58,548 nucleotides of DNA from Candidatus Aminicenantota bacterium (GTDB taxonomy: Bacteria; Acidobacteriota; Aminicenantia; JAMOAD01). The translations under genes and the position numbers were made by a program. The stretch's first letter is position 1, and every line of letters starts with the position of its first letter. Of the stretch, positions 9,024 to 18,697 are shown in pieces. The notes under the pieces are model-generated. The model was not told the DNA's origin. It searched no databases and saw only the letters and a program-made list of their open reading frames with translations. Location of the stretch: contig JAMOUT010000018.1 of the NCBI GenBank assembly GCA_027061995.1, positions 1 to 58,548 on the forward strand, written 5' to 3'.

Positions 9024-10040
9024 ATGAAATTAAAATATGAAAAATATTGGAAAAAAGGGAAAGATTTTTTAAGCGTTGATGTTCCTATTCTTGCGGGAGC
9101 AATGACATGGCTCAGCGATTCCAAGCTCGTTAAAGCTGTCAGCGATGCGGGCGGTTTCGGAGTATTGGCTGCAGGAAATATGCCTGTTGATTTGTTAGAG
9201 AAAGAGATAAACATATTAAGAGATGCTAAGGCAAAATTTGCCGTCAATCTTATAGTTATAGCTCCCAATTATCTCGAACACCTTAAAAAAGCTGTGGAAC
9301 TCGGGGTGAAATATATAGTTTTTGCCGGAAGCTTTCCACGAAAGGAGGAGGTTAGAATCGCAAAAGAGGGGGGAGCAAAAGTTATAACATTCGCTTCAAC
9401 GGAATCAATCGCTCAAAGGATGATTGATTATGGAGCGGATGCTCTTATTCTCGAAGGAAGTGAAGCGGGAGGGCATATAGGTCATGTTTCAACAATAGTT
9501 TTACTCCAGCAGGTTCTTTTTAGTTTTGCTGACAAAATACCTATATTCGTAGCCGGAGGGATTGCGACCGGCAAGATGATAGCACACCTTCTTCTGATGG
9601 GTGCTGCGGGAGTTCAGATGGGAACAATTTTTGCAATGTCCGAGGAGAGTCCCGCTCACATTAAATTTAAAGAGAGATATAAGAGAGCAAATGCAAGAGA
9701 AGCAGTGTCAACTCCGAGATATGATTCGGCACTTCCGGTTGTTTCTGTCAGAGCCATTTATAATAAAGGGATTAAAGAGTTCGGGAAACTCCAGCTTGAA
9801 CTTCTTAAAAAACTTAACAATGGTGAGATTTCAAGAAGGGATGCCATTTATAAAGTGGAAAGCTTTTGGATCGGAGCATTGAGAAAAGCTGTTCAAGAGG
9901 GAGATATAAACTATGGTTCTCTTATGGCTGGTCAGAGTGTGGGGCTTATTAATGAGATAAAACCGGTAAAACAAATTATGAAAGATTTGGTTTCGGAAGC
10001 GGAAGAAACTTTTGATAAGATATTTAATACTGCCGAATAG
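9024..10040 (+). CDS. FMN-dependent nitronate monooxygenase / FabK-like enoyl-ACP reductase
   Basis: A 338-aa TIM-barrel flavoprotein of the 2-nitropropane dioxygenase family. Diagnostic segments are VPILAGAMTWLSD (N-terminal FMN site), SDAGGFGVLAAG, EGSEAGGHIGH (phosphate/His motif), and AGGIATGKMIAHLLLMGAAGVQMGT. The C-terminal GDINYGSLMAGQSVGLI is closer to FabK enoyl-ACP reductases than to simple nitronate monooxygenases, so it could supply the last step of fatty acid elongation; no other fab gene adjoins it (fabH is at 31219). No Shine-Dalgarno is visible, and TATAAT at 9012-9017 lies six bases before the ATG, suggesting a leaderless mRNA. Confidence 0.8.
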   Translation: MKLKYEKYWKKGKDFLSVDVPILAGAMTWLSDSKLVKAVSDAGGFGVLAAGNMPVDLLEKEINILRDAKAKFAVNLIVIAPNYLEHLKKAVELGVKYIVFAGSFPRKEEVRIAKEGGAKVITFASTESIAQRMIDYGADALILEGSEAGGHIGHVSTIVLLQQVLFSFADKIPIFVAGGIATGKMIAHLLLMGAAGVQMGTIFAMSEESPAHIKFKERYKRANAREAVSTPRYDSALPVVSVRAIYNKGIKEFGKLQLELLKKLNNGEISRRDAIYKVESFWIGALRKAVQEGDINYGSLMAGQSVGLINEIKPVKQIMKDLVSEAEETFDKIFNTAE

Positions 10041-10106
10041 GGAAAAACATCTGTTACCATTTTATTATACAGATATAATTATAATGTTAACAGAGACGGA
10101 TATTAA

Positions 10107-10121
10107 CAACTAACATAGTTG
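10107..10121. terminator. Possible hairpin between convergent genes
   Basis: CAACTA and TAGTTG form a 6-bp stem with a 3-base loop between the ends of the convergent FabK-like and chemoreceptor genes. A second stem ATCTGT/ACAGAT lies at 10049-10074. Neither is followed by a strong T-run, so terminator function is only suggested by position. Confidence 0.3.
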
Positions 10122-10137
10122 GCATCATATCTAATAA

Positions 10138-12129
10138 TTAATCATCCTTGAGTTTGAATTTTTTTATACTTTCTTCCATTTGTTCGGATAGTTTTTTTAA
10201 TTCTTCGGAGAAAAGGGAAACATTATTTATTTCATTATTGGTTTCCAGCATTGCTTCGGCTATTTGTTGAATATTAAGATTTACATCATTAACAGTTCTG
10301 TTAAGTTCCTCTATGGAATTTGCTACAATATTCATCAAATCGCCTATACTTTCGCTCGATAGTTGAACTTCATTTAATGCACTAATACTTTTTTCTCCGA
10401 GTGATTTACCTTTATTTACTTCATCAATTGCTTGATTCATGGCTTCTTCGGCATCTTTTGATTCTCTTTGCAAGGTTTTTATTATCAACACTATCTCTTT
10501 TGTTGATTTTGCCGTTCTTTCAGCTAACTTTCTGACCTCGTCCGCAACAACCGCAAAACCTTTTCCCGCTTCTCCGGCTCTTGCGGCTTCGATGGAAGCA
10601 TTTAGAGCCAATAGATTCGTTTGATCCGCTATATCATTAATAACGGTAACTATTTCCGATATTGATATGGTTGATTCTCTTAATCTTTTGATAATTGATG
10701 ATAATGCTTCCGTTTTATTCGCGATATTCTGAATTATGTTTATGGTTTGAGATATTGTTTCCGAACTATTTTTAGTTAAATCGGTTGATTTGATAGCTCT
10801 TTCGTGTGTGTTTTTAATATTCTCGTTTATGTCGGAAAAAGTTGCAGTGAACTCCTCTACGGCTGAAGCAACCGAAGATGCCTGAGCAGTCTGATTATCT
10901 GATAATAGTGACATCTTGTTCATCGCTTCAACTATTTTATTTGAGGTTAAGCCTATGTTTATGGAACTGTTTTTTGTTTCTTTTATCAAGTTAGATAAAT
11001 TGTCAAAGAATGAATTTAAATGTTTATTAACTATCCCTATTTCATCATCCGAGTTAACCTCTATTCTTTCTCTTAAGTCTCCTTCTGCGGCTTTTATAAA
11101 AAGATTTTTAAGTCTGAAAAACCTACCGATGCTCTTATTTAGAATAATCACTAAGAGTAAAGCGATTATAGAGGTGAAAACAACGGTTATAATAATGATC
11201 TTGGTATTTGCTTTTCTGTTTTTATCAAATAAGAGGGTATTATCTCTATCATATACAAGAACTCCTTTTATTTTACCTGAAAAATCCTTAATGGGATTAA
11301 AAGACAATGAATGGGCTTTTTTAATTGTTTGAAAATGTTTTATCATGGCATTTTGAAGATCTTTTTCAGTTATATTTCTTTTTATTTTATCAAAAGGTAG
11401 TCCGAAATATTCTGATAAAGCGAAATCTCCCTTTCTATATTTATATTTGGAAGATGATTTTATGTTTTGATTTTTTTTCAGATTAAGAAAAACATATATT
11501 CCTTCGTTAGGCAAAAGATGCATCCCTTTAATCAGTTCTTTAAACGGAAACAAGATTTCTACCGAACCGATATATTCTTTATTACTAAAAATAGGGGAAA
11601 TACCTCTTATGACAAGCCCTCCTTTTCCCATCTCAATCCCCTTAACAGGTTTATGGGTTCTACTTACCTTTAAAATTGTTAATCTAAAACCGGATAAATC
11701 ATCACCTCCGTCACCTTTTCCCTCCTCCTTCCATACTCGAAGAAAACTTTTTGCCGGAGGTTTGTGGAAATGAATCTTTAATACTTTAAGGTTTGTTTCC
11801 TCTTTTATTTTCGATACTATTGGGGTTATATGTTGTCGTAAAAATGACCTCCCTTTAACTTCATTACTGATTTTGTATGCTGTCGGGACGAAGCTGTATT
11901 TTGATAATGCCGCCGATAAAAGTAAAGCTTTATCCGCAATTCTATCAATGCTTATCTTAATTTCATTAAATCTTTGGGCGGTGAATGAATTTAGCTCGGT
12001 ATTTATCGATTGTTTTTGATTGGAATAAAATAGTATGAATATCATGACAACCAAAATAATAATAAGTAATAAAACAGGAAGTATAAGTTTATACTTGATT
12101 GAAACACTTTTTAATGACCCTATCTTCAT
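10138..12129 (-). CDS. Methyl-accepting chemotaxis protein with double-Cache sensor
   Basis: A 663-aa transmembrane chemoreceptor. A hydrophobic segment at about 13-31 and a second near 306-328 bracket a periplasmic sensor. The sensor contains [16 protein letters not shown] and [18 protein letters not shown], the pattern of the dCache_3 family. A HAMP-like region (about 330-385) and a long signalling helix follow, with the conserved tip [18 protein letters not shown] and [15 protein letters not shown]. No CheB/CheR pentapeptide is seen at the C-terminus. It signals to CheA/CheW encoded elsewhere. It is a single gene with SD GGAG/AAGGAG upstream and its own likely promoter. Confidence 0.92.
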   Translation of the reverse strand: MKIGSLKSVSIKYKLILPVLLLIIILVVMIFILFYSNQKQSINTELNSFTAQRFNEIKISIDRIADKALLLSAALSKYSFVPTAYKISNEVKGRSFLRQHITPIVSKIKEETNLKVLKIHFHKPPAKSFLRVWKEEGKGDGGDDLSGFRLTILKVSRTHKPVKGIEMGKGGLVIRGISPIFSNKEYIGSVEILFPFKELIKGMHLLPNEGIYVFLNLKKNQNIKSSSKYKYRKGDFALSEYFGLPFDKIKRNITEKDLQNAMIKHFQTIKKAHSLSFNPIKDFSGKIKGVLVYDRDNTLLFDKNRKANTKIIIITVVFTSIIALLLVIILNKSIGRFFRLKNLFIKAAEGDLRERIEVNSDDEIGIVNKHLNSFFDNLSNLIKETKNSSINIGLTSNKIVEAMNKMSLLSDNQTAQASSVASAVEEFTATFSDINENIKNTHERAIKSTDLTKNSSETISQTINIIQNIANKTEALSSIIKRLRESTISISEIVTVINDIADQTNLLALNASIEAARAGEAGKGFAVVADEVRKLAERTAKSTKEIVLIIKTLQRESKDAEEAMNQAIDEVNKGKSLGEKSISALNEVQLSSESIGDLMNIVANSIEELNRTVNDVNLNIQQIAEAMLETNNEINNVSLFSEELKKLSEQMEESIKKFKLKDD

Positions 12130-12516
12130 CGTTTACTCCTTTCTCCTTAATATTTATATTTGCACTTTTTATTGTATTTGTCAATATCACGATATTTTTT
12201 TTGAAAAAAGGGGACAATATCATTTATTATCAAACTTAATTGATTGCGGGGAAAATTCAAAGATATCAATATGGAAAATCATATTTCAAAAAAAGGGGGA
12301 GATATATAATTGACAAACGAAGTAGAACAATAAGTCGGCATAATATATTTAATATTATCATAAGGGAGATATTAGCTCTTTATTTTATCAGTTCTTTGGA
12401 TTTTCCAACCTTATTTTATTTTAAGAAAATTCTGAAATCGGTTGAAGTTATTCTTGGTTTGTAATATATTTATTAATTAGTAATTTTTTTAATATATTAA
12501 AGTTAGGAGGTAAAAG
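12130..12516. other. Divergent intergenic region between chemoreceptor and ompA-like genes
   Basis: The 387-base A+T-rich gap separates two divergent genes. On the minus side TTGACA (rc at 12179-12184) with AAATAT 17 bp away, or TATAAA 20 bp away, is a plausible chemoreceptor promoter. The plus side ends in AGGAGG before the OmpA-family start but has no good promoter match. A plus-strand ORF of 74 codons here has a TTG start and no ribosome site and was not accepted. Confidence 0.45.
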
Positions 12517-13458
12517 ATGAGGAAAAATTATTCTTTGATATTATTTATTCTTCTTGCGTTTGCCATAATATTAAGTGGCTATTTATATCTTAATTACAGT
12601 GGCAAACTATCCGATTGTGAAAAGAATCTGAAGGAGAATAAAGGGTATATAAAGATGATGAGATATAGATTGTCTCAACTTAAAAAAGATATGGGTTTAA
12701 ATATTACAAAAGAGGATATGCAAAACTTATTGCTGTCTGATCTTTCGTATAAAAAACTATTGGCAAAAGAGAGGATAACTGATACCGAAGATATAAAAGA
12801 TATAAAAGAACAGCATAATAAGATTATGAAAGATATTTTTAATGTAACGAGAGAGATACTTAATACCAAGATAGAAGCATTAAACGAGGAGTTAAAAAAT
12901 AGAAACGAGGAATTGAATAAAAAGAATGAAGAGCTTGAAAATAAAATCAATGAAATTAATAAATATCAGAAAGAGATTGACGAGATGAAAAAAAGGAACA
13001 AAGAGCTTGAAAAAATCAGAGATGAGCTTTCCGAAAAGATAAAGGGGCTTGAAGTTGTGGTTGAAAACGGAAAAGTCAAGGTTACATATAAAGGTGATCT
13101 TCTTTTTGGTTTGGGGAGCAGACGGATAAAGAGCGGGGGCAAGAAAATACTTGATAAAATTGCACCCGAGATAATCAAAAATATCGGTAAATACGATATA
13201 TATATCGCCGGACATACGGATAATATACCGATAAAAAAAGACAATAAAAAATTTGAATCCAACTGGGATCTTTCTTCATACAGAGCTATCGAGGTCGCAA
13301 AATATCTTATGTCTAAAGGGGTTCCGCCCGAATCAATTACTGCCGCAGGTTATGGAAAATACAGACCTTTGGTTAATAATGATTCGGTTGAAAACAGATC
13401 GAAAAACAGAAGGGTTGAAATCTATCTGATTCCGAAGATTATTAAAAGGAGCGAGTAA
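12517..13458 (+). CDS. OmpA/MotB-domain protein with N-terminal anchor and coiled coil
   Basis: A 313-aa protein: hydrophobic anchor at about 6-27, a long coiled coil (about 100-185, rich in EELNKKNEELENK-type heptads), then an OmpA-like peptidoglycan-binding domain at about 190-312. The domain holds IYIAGHTDNIPI, SSYRAIEVAKYL and NRRVEIYLIP; the D and R of the diaminopimelate-binding set are retained. It is probably anchored in the inner membrane or exported as a lipid-free anchor and tethers to peptidoglycan; without a MotA partner, a flagellar stator is unlikely. The start is fixed by AGGAGG 6 bases upstream. Confidence 0.85.
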   Translation: MRKNYSLILFILLAFAIILSGYLYLNYSGKLSDCEKNLKENKGYIKMMRYRLSQLKKDMGLNITKEDMQNLLLSDLSYKKLLAKERITDTEDIKDIKEQHNKIMKDIFNVTREILNTKIEALNEELKNRNEELNKKNEELENKINEINKYQKEIDEMKKRNKELEKIRDELSEKIKGLEVVVENGKVKVTYKGDLLFGLGSRRIKSGGKKILDKIAPEIIKNIGKYDIYIAGHTDNIPIKKDNKKFESNWDLSSYRAIEVAKYLMSKGVPPESITAAGYGKYRPLVNNDSVENRSKNRRVEIYLIPKIIKRSE

Positions 13459-13571
13459 ACGGTTAAAGATGAAGTAAATTAAGATTGTTTGAAAACCGAC
13501 CAGCCGTTTCAATTTTCGATTTTCACAAATTTTAACCATCTCTTTGAGCGGTTATATTATTTTTTTTGTAT

Positions 13572-14765
13572 TTATCTTTTATTAATAATGGTGAGTTCAT
13601 ATACGGAATAAACAAGCTTGTTAGAGACTATTTGTTCTTCCGTAATCATCTTAGCATAAATCCCCGGTTTATCATTTATCATCCAATATTTTACCTTTGT
13701 CTCTCCGTCAAATCCCTCTACAACAGTGCATCTGAATTTACCTGCGGGAACCTCTATTGTTTCAATTCCTGTTATTCTGTATGGCATAGGTTCTTCTTTA
13801 GGGAAAAAATAGTTATACATCTCATTCAATCCCCCTTTGTATCTCTCGGAATACCGATTTTTATTATCTCGGTTAATGGTATAATTTGTAAATATAACCT
13901 TTTGTTTTTCTTCATCAACTTTAATTTCGGAAAGAATTTCCGAATATACAAAAACATTTAATTCATTAACCAGAGTGGATTTTTTGTATTTAACGGATTT
14001 TATGTTTTTAAGAACAGAGCTCATCTCCTGAAACTCTCTCCAAGGAAGTTTTTCCTCATCATTATTATCTTCGGGAAAATCATCCTCTTTGAATAATAAT
14101 CTCTCAATCTTGTTTTTTTCGGGGACTTGCCTGATAAGTTTTACCTGTTTTCCATTGTTTTTCCAAATAAACTCTTTTGAACCGAAATTAAGGATTTTCC
14201 TTTTACCGCGAAAAAGTGGGGAAAATGATATTATTAACACCTCTTTATCTTTCGGGTTAAATATCCAACTTCCGGTTACTGTGTCAGTCATCCCTCCGTC
14301 AATGTGAAGAAAAAGAAATGAATCGGGAGTATCAAACTTAATATATTTAACAGAGTTATCATCGGTTAATATTTTCCATACTCCCGTAAGGTTTGAATTA
14401 TTATTTTTATCTTTAATTTTATTCTTATCTATTTTTAAATAATAAAACATTATCCCCTCTTTTTCCAAAACCATCTTTTTATCGGTTAATTCCAATATCT
14501 TATTTTCACCGTTAAGTTTTCTGAGCCTTGGAGATTTTATTATAATTTTATCCCCTGTTTTATTGATTACCCAAGAGCCGACTTTGTTTCCCATTATTTT
14601 TACCGTCCCGTTTTTATCAAAGTCCGTAAAAAAATAGCTTTCTATGAGTTTATCTCCCGATTTAACTTTCACCATAAGCCAATTCCCTGTTATATTTATC
14701 CCGTTTGCCATAATAGGGGATAAAAAAAGTGCTAAAATAAAAAACATTATCATAATCTTTTTCAT
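13572..14765 (-). CDS. Secreted beta-rich protein with lipocalin-like repeats and DUF3108-like C-terminus
   Basis: A 397-aa exported protein (signal peptide 1-20, cleavage after MANG or before). The first 215 residues contain two similar units beginning ITGNWLMVKV and LTGVWKILTD, each with a G-x-W core and later a SWxxN/SWIFN segment, resembling lipocalin-like stress-test domains. The last 100 residues (YRITGIETIEVPAGKFRCTVVEG, KYWMINDKPGIYAKM) resemble the C-terminal module of DUF3108-like periplasmic proteins. No enzyme motif is seen. It lies 65 bases after the malate dehydrogenase gene, with an AGGAG site. Confidence 0.6.
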   Translation of the reverse strand: MKKIMIMFFILALFLSPIMANGINITGNWLMVKVKSGDKLIESYFFTDFDKNGTVKIMGNKVGSWVINKTGDKIIIKSPRLRKLNGENKILELTDKKMVLEKEGIMFYYLKIDKNKIKDKNNNSNLTGVWKILTDDNSVKYIKFDTPDSFLFLHIDGGMTDTVTGSWIFNPKDKEVLIISFSPLFRGKRKILNFGSKEFIWKNNGKQVKLIRQVPEKNKIERLLFKEDDFPEDNNDEEKLPWREFQEMSSVLKNIKSVKYKKSTLVNELNVFVYSEILSEIKVDEEKQKVIFTNYTINRDNKNRYSERYKGGLNEMYNYFFPKEEPMPYRITGIETIEVPAGKFRCTVVEGFDGETKVKYWMINDKPGIYAKMITEEQIVSNKLVYSVYELTIINKR

Positions 14766-14830
14766 ATAATTCTCCTTCAGATATTTTTAATAAAATGTTA
14801 CCGTGATTAAATATTATTACGATTTCAGGT

Positions 14831-15916
14831 TTATTCTATATCGAACGGGATATTTAACTCTTTTCCTATCTCTTGCATAACTTGATAAACTTTATCTTGA
14901 ATAGGAACGGTATGTTCATGCTTTACCGAAAGCTCATATTCTTTTTCTCCTGCAATATATATCCTGTCTTTTCCTTCGGCTTTTTCCGAATCCTTCATTG
15001 TTCCCTGAATCTTATCCATTCCCTCTCGAATTCCATCAACTCCGATAAAAGCTTCCGGATTAATTATCCCTATAAAATGGGATACATCGGCGGGTTGTCC
15101 TTTTTTACCATAGACAAAAGGACCGAAAGAGCCGCCTGCGAAAATTCCCGTAAATATTTCAACTATCATACCGAGGCCATACCCTTTATGACCTCCGGTT
15201 AATTCTTCTCCACCTCCGAGAGGTAAAAGACCTCCCCCTTTTCTCTCTTTCAAATTATCCAAAACTTTTTGAGGATCATCGGTGGGTGTTCCGTGTTCAT
15301 CCGTTGCCCAAACCTTAGGGATGTTTTTACCTTTTCTTGCATAAACTTCAAGTTTACCTCGCGGCACGGTGGATGTAGCCATATCAAGAAGAAAATCGGG
15401 GTGCTTTCCGGCCGGAACTCCCACGGCGATAGGATTTGTTCCGATTAAAGCATTTTTCCCGAAAGTTGGAACAACAAGGGGAAAAGTGTTTGTCATGGAA
15501 ATTCCTATCATCCCCTCTTTTAATGCCATTAATGGATAATAACCGGCTATACCATAATGATTTGAATTTCTTATTACAGCGAAACAGATAAAATTTTTCC
15601 TGGCTTTTTCAATACATTTTTTTGTAATATCATAAGTTATAATCTGACCGAGCCCCCCTTGTCCGTTGGCAACTATTGAAACAGGGGTCTCTTTCTCGAT
15701 TACTGGTTTTGCATCCGGAATCATAACTCCGTTTTTAATTCCGTCAACATATCTTTTAAGTCTTGCAACACCGTGTGATTCAACCCCCCTTCTGTCAGCC
15801 TCAACAAGAACATCCGCTACTATTCTTGCGGATTGCTCATCAACATTAAGCTCTTTAAACACATTTGTAACATAATCAACTAACTTATTAATTTTAACAT
15901 CCGTATATTTTGCCAT
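14831..15916 (-). CDS. Ldh2-family NAD(P)-dependent malate/L-lactate dehydrogenase
   Basis: A 361-aa member of the malate/L-lactate/ureidoglycolate dehydrogenase (Ldh2) fold, distinct from Rossmann-type Mdh. Family landmarks are EADRRGVESHGVARL, the SNHYGIAGYY segment with the catalytic His, GTNPIAVGVP and LLDMATSTVPRGK. Lying at the end of the citrate synthase-aconitase-IDH operon (31 bases after the TPR gene), it most likely oxidises malate to oxaloacetate and supplies citrate synthase, although family members vary between malate, lactate and other 2-hydroxy acids. It has an AGGA ribosome site. Confidence 0.85.
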   Translation of the reverse strand: MAKYTDVKINKLVDYVTNVFKELNVDEQSARIVADVLVEADRRGVESHGVARLKRYVDGIKNGVMIPDAKPVIEKETPVSIVANGQGGLGQIITYDITKKCIEKARKNFICFAVIRNSNHYGIAGYYPLMALKEGMIGISMTNTFPLVVPTFGKNALIGTNPIAVGVPAGKHPDFLLDMATSTVPRGKLEVYARKGKNIPKVWATDEHGTPTDDPQKVLDNLKERKGGGLLPLGGGEELTGGHKGYGLGMIVEIFTGIFAGGSFGPFVYGKKGQPADVSHFIGIINPEAFIGVDGIREGMDKIQGTMKDSEKAEGKDRIYIAGEKEYELSVKHEHTVPIQDKVYQVMQEIGKELNIPFDIE

Positions 15917-15947
15917 CCTTTCCTCCGTTTATTATTAATTCCATTAT

Positions 15948-16688
15948 TTATTGAGAAAAGAGCGCTAATAACTCTTTTACTCTGCTATCATCGGGATTAA
16001 TGTGAAGAGCTTTTTGAAGAACGGATTTTGCCTCTTTTATCTTATGAGTCATATAATAAGCATAACCGAGATGATAAAAAAGCGTTGCATGATTAGGGTC
16101 TATACTCTCCATCTTTTTCAGATATTCGATTGCCTCTTCATATTTACCGATTGCATTTAAAGCTATCCCGAGATGATAATTAGCTATGGCTGACTGGGGA
16201 TTTTTAATAAGTAAAGTCTTAAAGCTTTCTATGGATTTCTCATATTTTCCCATATGATAATAAACAACACCAAGCCAGTAATGAGCCATTGAAAAACTCT
16301 CGTTTAATTCAAGTGTTTTTTCAAAACTTTCAACAGCCTCCTCTAACATTCCAGCCCTGTAGTATGAGACTGCAAGAGCATAATGAAGGTCGGCGAAATC
16401 AGGATTATAATTCAAAGCTTTTCTAAAATGATAGATAGCTTTTGTCAATATCCCCATAAGATAATAACTGTCTCCGAGACTTTTATGTATATATTCGTTT
16501 TTCTCGTATTGAAGAGCTTTTTCACAATATGCAACAGCATCTTTTAGTTTGCCTTTGTTCTTTAAATCTCTGGATTTTCTAATGTAATAAATAGCTTTAT
16601 CCTCTGTTAGAGGAAATCCGCAAAAGGGACAATATTTCCAACCTACGGCAATCTCTTTTCCGCAATTAGGGCATAGATTTGACATCAA
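15948..16688 (-). CDS. Zinc-ribbon TPR protein
   Basis: A 246-aa protein with an N-terminal zinc ribbon (C6-x2-C9 and C20-x2-C23 in LCPNCGKEIAVGWKYCPFCGFPL) followed by six or so tetratricopeptide repeats covering about 27-240, with consensus pieces such as ADLHYALAVSYYRAGMLEEAVESFEKTL. No signal peptide; probably a cytoplasmic scaffold. Its ribbon is nearly identical to the separate 50-aa protein encoded just upstream at 16730-16882, so one was probably copied from the other. It sits inside the TCA operon; a link to that pathway is by position only. Confidence 0.85.
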   Translation of the reverse strand: MMSNLCPNCGKEIAVGWKYCPFCGFPLTEDKAIYYIRKSRDLKNKGKLKDAVAYCEKALQYEKNEYIHKSLGDSYYLMGILTKAIYHFRKALNYNPDFADLHYALAVSYYRAGMLEEAVESFEKTLELNESFSMAHYWLGVVYYHMGKYEKSIESFKTLLIKNPQSAIANYHLGIALNAIGKYEEAIEYLKKMESIDPNHATLFYHLGYAYYMTHKIKEAKSVLQKALHINPDDSRVKELLALFSQ

Positions 16689-16729
16689 TACCTCCTTATA
16701 TCTATTTTACAATTAATTCTTAATTATAT

Positions 16730-16882
16730 CTATTTATCTTTGTCTTCTTTTACCTCTTTTCCCCCTTTTTCAACGCTCTTGCTTTTAATTGTTTCAGTTA
16801 AAGGAAACCCGCAAAACGGACAATATTTCCATCCTTCAAAAACATCTTTTCCGCAATTAGGACAAATTAATTCAGTTGGCAT
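16730..16882 (-). CDS. 50-aa zinc-ribbon microprotein
   Basis: A short gene: ATG at 16880-16882, stop TAG at 16730-16732, preceded by AAGGAGG. The protein starts MPTELICPNCGKDVFEGWKYC and has two CxxC pairs (CPNC, CPFC) making one zinc ribbon, then a charged KSKSVEKGGKEVKEDKDK tail. It shares CPNCGK, GWKYCPFCGFPLTE with the TPR protein that follows 41 bases downstream. Located 80 bases after icd in the same direction, it is probably cotranscribed with the TCA genes. Function unknown; small ribbons of this type often mediate protein or RNA contacts. Confidence 0.8.
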   Translation of the reverse strand: MPTELICPNCGKDVFEGWKYCPFCGFPLTETIKSKSVEKGGKEVKEDKDK

Positions 16883-16962
16883 TTATAACCTCCTTATCTT
16901 GTAATTTAAAATTATAGCTCTTTCCCGCAAAAAAATCATCTTTTTTTTATTTTTTAATCTTT

Positions 16963-18168
16963 TCAACCGATTCTTTTTACTATTTCATTTGCAAATTCAG
17001 AGGTTTTGATGGGGGTAATATTTTCCATCTGTCTTGCCAAATCATAAGTTACTTTTTTATCCTGCACTGTTTTCTCCATAGCTTTAACAATCATATCAGC
17101 CGCTTTGTTCCAGCCGAGATATTCAAGCATCATAACACCGGATAAAATCAATGAGCCCGGATTCACTTTATCAAGCCCTGCATATTTAGGTGCTGTTCCG
17201 TGCGTGGCTTCAAAAAGAGCTACGAAATCTCCTATATTTGCTCCCGGAGCCATTCCGAGACCACCAACCTGAGCTGCACAAGCATCTGATATATAATCAC
17301 CGTTAAGATTAGGTAAAACCAAAACATCATATTCGGAAGAACGGGTTAAAATCTGTTGCAGCATATTATCCGCAATTCTGTCATTTATCAAAAGCTTATC
17401 TTCGGGAATATCCCCTTTAAGCTCTGATTCAATAATAATTTTATCTCCGAATTCTTCTTTTGCCAAATCATAAGCCCATTTTTTAAATGCTCCTTCGGTG
17501 AATTTCATAATATTGCCTTTATGAACAATTGTAACACTTCTTCTATTGTTTTCAAGAGCAAAGTTAATAGCTTTTCTCATCAATCTTTTTGTTGCAAACT
17601 CACTTATTGGTTTAATCCCGATTCCGGAATCCTCTCTTATATTGATTCCAAACTGCTCTTTAAGAAAATCAAGGATTTTCTTAACTTCGTCAGAGCCTCT
17701 TTCCCACTCTATCCCGGCATAAACATCTTCGGTATTCTCCCTGTAAATAACAACATCAAGATTTTCCGGTTTTTTTACGGGAGCGGGGACTCCTTTAATC
17801 CATTTAACAGGTCTAATACATGCATAAAGATCGAGCTTTTTTCTTAAAGCAACATTCAAACTTCTGAATCCGCCGCCTATCGGAGTGGTCAGAGGACCCT
17901 TTATCGCTACAATATGTTCGGTTATCTCGTCAAGAGTTTCCTGCGGAAGATAACCACCTTTTAACTCATTCGCTTTTTCGCCAGCATATATCTCCTTCCA
18001 TACGATTTTTTTGTCTCCTCCGTAAGCTTTTTCAACAGCACCATCAATAACAATTTTCATTGCATTTGTAATATCAGGACCTATTCCGTCCCCCTCTATA
18101 AAAGGGATAACGGGGTTATCGGGAACTACGATTTTTCCATTCTCGATTTTTATTTTTTCTCCGTTCAT
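16963..18168 (-). CDS. icd: NADP-type isocitrate dehydrogenase
   Basis: Oxidative decarboxylation of isocitrate to 2-oxoglutarate. The 401-aa protein has family landmarks [13 protein letters not shown] near the N-terminus, [23 protein letters not shown] (isocitrate-binding Ser/Arg), [28 protein letters not shown] and [27 protein letters not shown]. Length matches E. coli-type Icd. ATG is preceded by AGGAG. It is the fourth gene of an operon in the order citrate synthase, aconitase large, aconitase small, IDH, which follows the reaction order of the pathway. Confidence 0.95.
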   Translation of the reverse strand: MNGEKIKIENGKIVVPDNPVIPFIEGDGIGPDITNAMKIVIDGAVEKAYGGDKKIVWKEIYAGEKANELKGGYLPQETLDEITEHIVAIKGPLTTPIGGGFRSLNVALRKKLDLYACIRPVKWIKGVPAPVKKPENLDVVIYRENTEDVYAGIEWERGSDEVKKILDFLKEQFGINIREDSGIGIKPISEFATKRLMRKAINFALENNRRSVTIVHKGNIMKFTEGAFKKWAYDLAKEEFGDKIIIESELKGDIPEDKLLINDRIADNMLQQILTRSSEYDVLVLPNLNGDYISDACAAQVGGLGMAPGANIGDFVALFEATHGTAPKYAGLDKVNPGSLILSGVMMLEYLGWNKAADMIVKAMEKTVQDKKVTYDLARQMENITPIKTSEFANEIVKRIG

Positions 18169-18185
18169 TTATTTTCTCCTTATTT

Positions 18186-18686
18186 TTATAATTTATAATC
18201 TCCGTATTTTTGGATATAATTTTCTATGCCACCCTCACCTATAACATCAAGCATGAATTTGGGCATAGGTATAAATCTGTATTCCTCGTTTTTTGTTGTA
18301 TTACGAACAATTCCGTTTTGCAAATCTATCTCAAGAACATCTCCCTCGTCTATATTGTCAACCTCTTTAATCTCAATTAACGGAAGACCGATATTTACGG
18401 CATTTCTGTAAAATATTCTTGCAAAAGAATTTGCAATTATAGCTGAAACTCCCGCAAGTTTTATTATTCTCGGAGCATGTTCCCTTGATGAACCGAGTCC
18501 GAAATTTCTTCTCGCTACAATAATATCCCCTTTTTGAACTTTGGAAGCAAAATCTTCTCTCGCATCTTCAAGAACATGTTTCGCAAGTTCGGGGAGATTG
18601 GTTCTTAAATGGAAATATCTCCCGGGTGCAATGTGATCAGTTGATATATCATCACCGAATTTCCAAACTTTTCCTTTTAATATCAT
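18186..18686 (-). CDS. Aconitase-like (LeuD-type) small subunit
   Basis: The 166-aa swivel-domain subunit of a two-subunit hydro-lyase. Landmarks: [45 protein letters not shown]. The specificity loop reads LRT (27-29) with Arg28; in methanogen homoaconitase the YLRT loop Arg recognises the extra carboxylate, whereas isopropylmalate isomerases have YLV-type loops. Together with the setting between citrate synthase and IDH this favours aconitase (citrate-isocitrate) rather than leucine synthesis. Separated by 11 bases from the large subunit gene. Confidence 0.85.
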   Translation of the reverse strand: MILKGKVWKFGDDISTDHIAPGRYFHLRTNLPELAKHVLEDAREDFASKVQKGDIIVARRNFGLGSSREHAPRIIKLAGVSAIIANSFARIFYRNAVNIGLPLIEIKEVDNIDEGDVLEIDLQNGIVRNTTKNEEYRFIPMPKFMLDVIGEGGIENYIQKYGDYKL

Positions 18687-18697
18687 CTTTATCCTCC

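Noticed and set aside
12240-12464. 74-codon plus-strand ORF
   Set aside because: TTG start, no ribosome site, low-complexity composition and location in a divergent promoter region.
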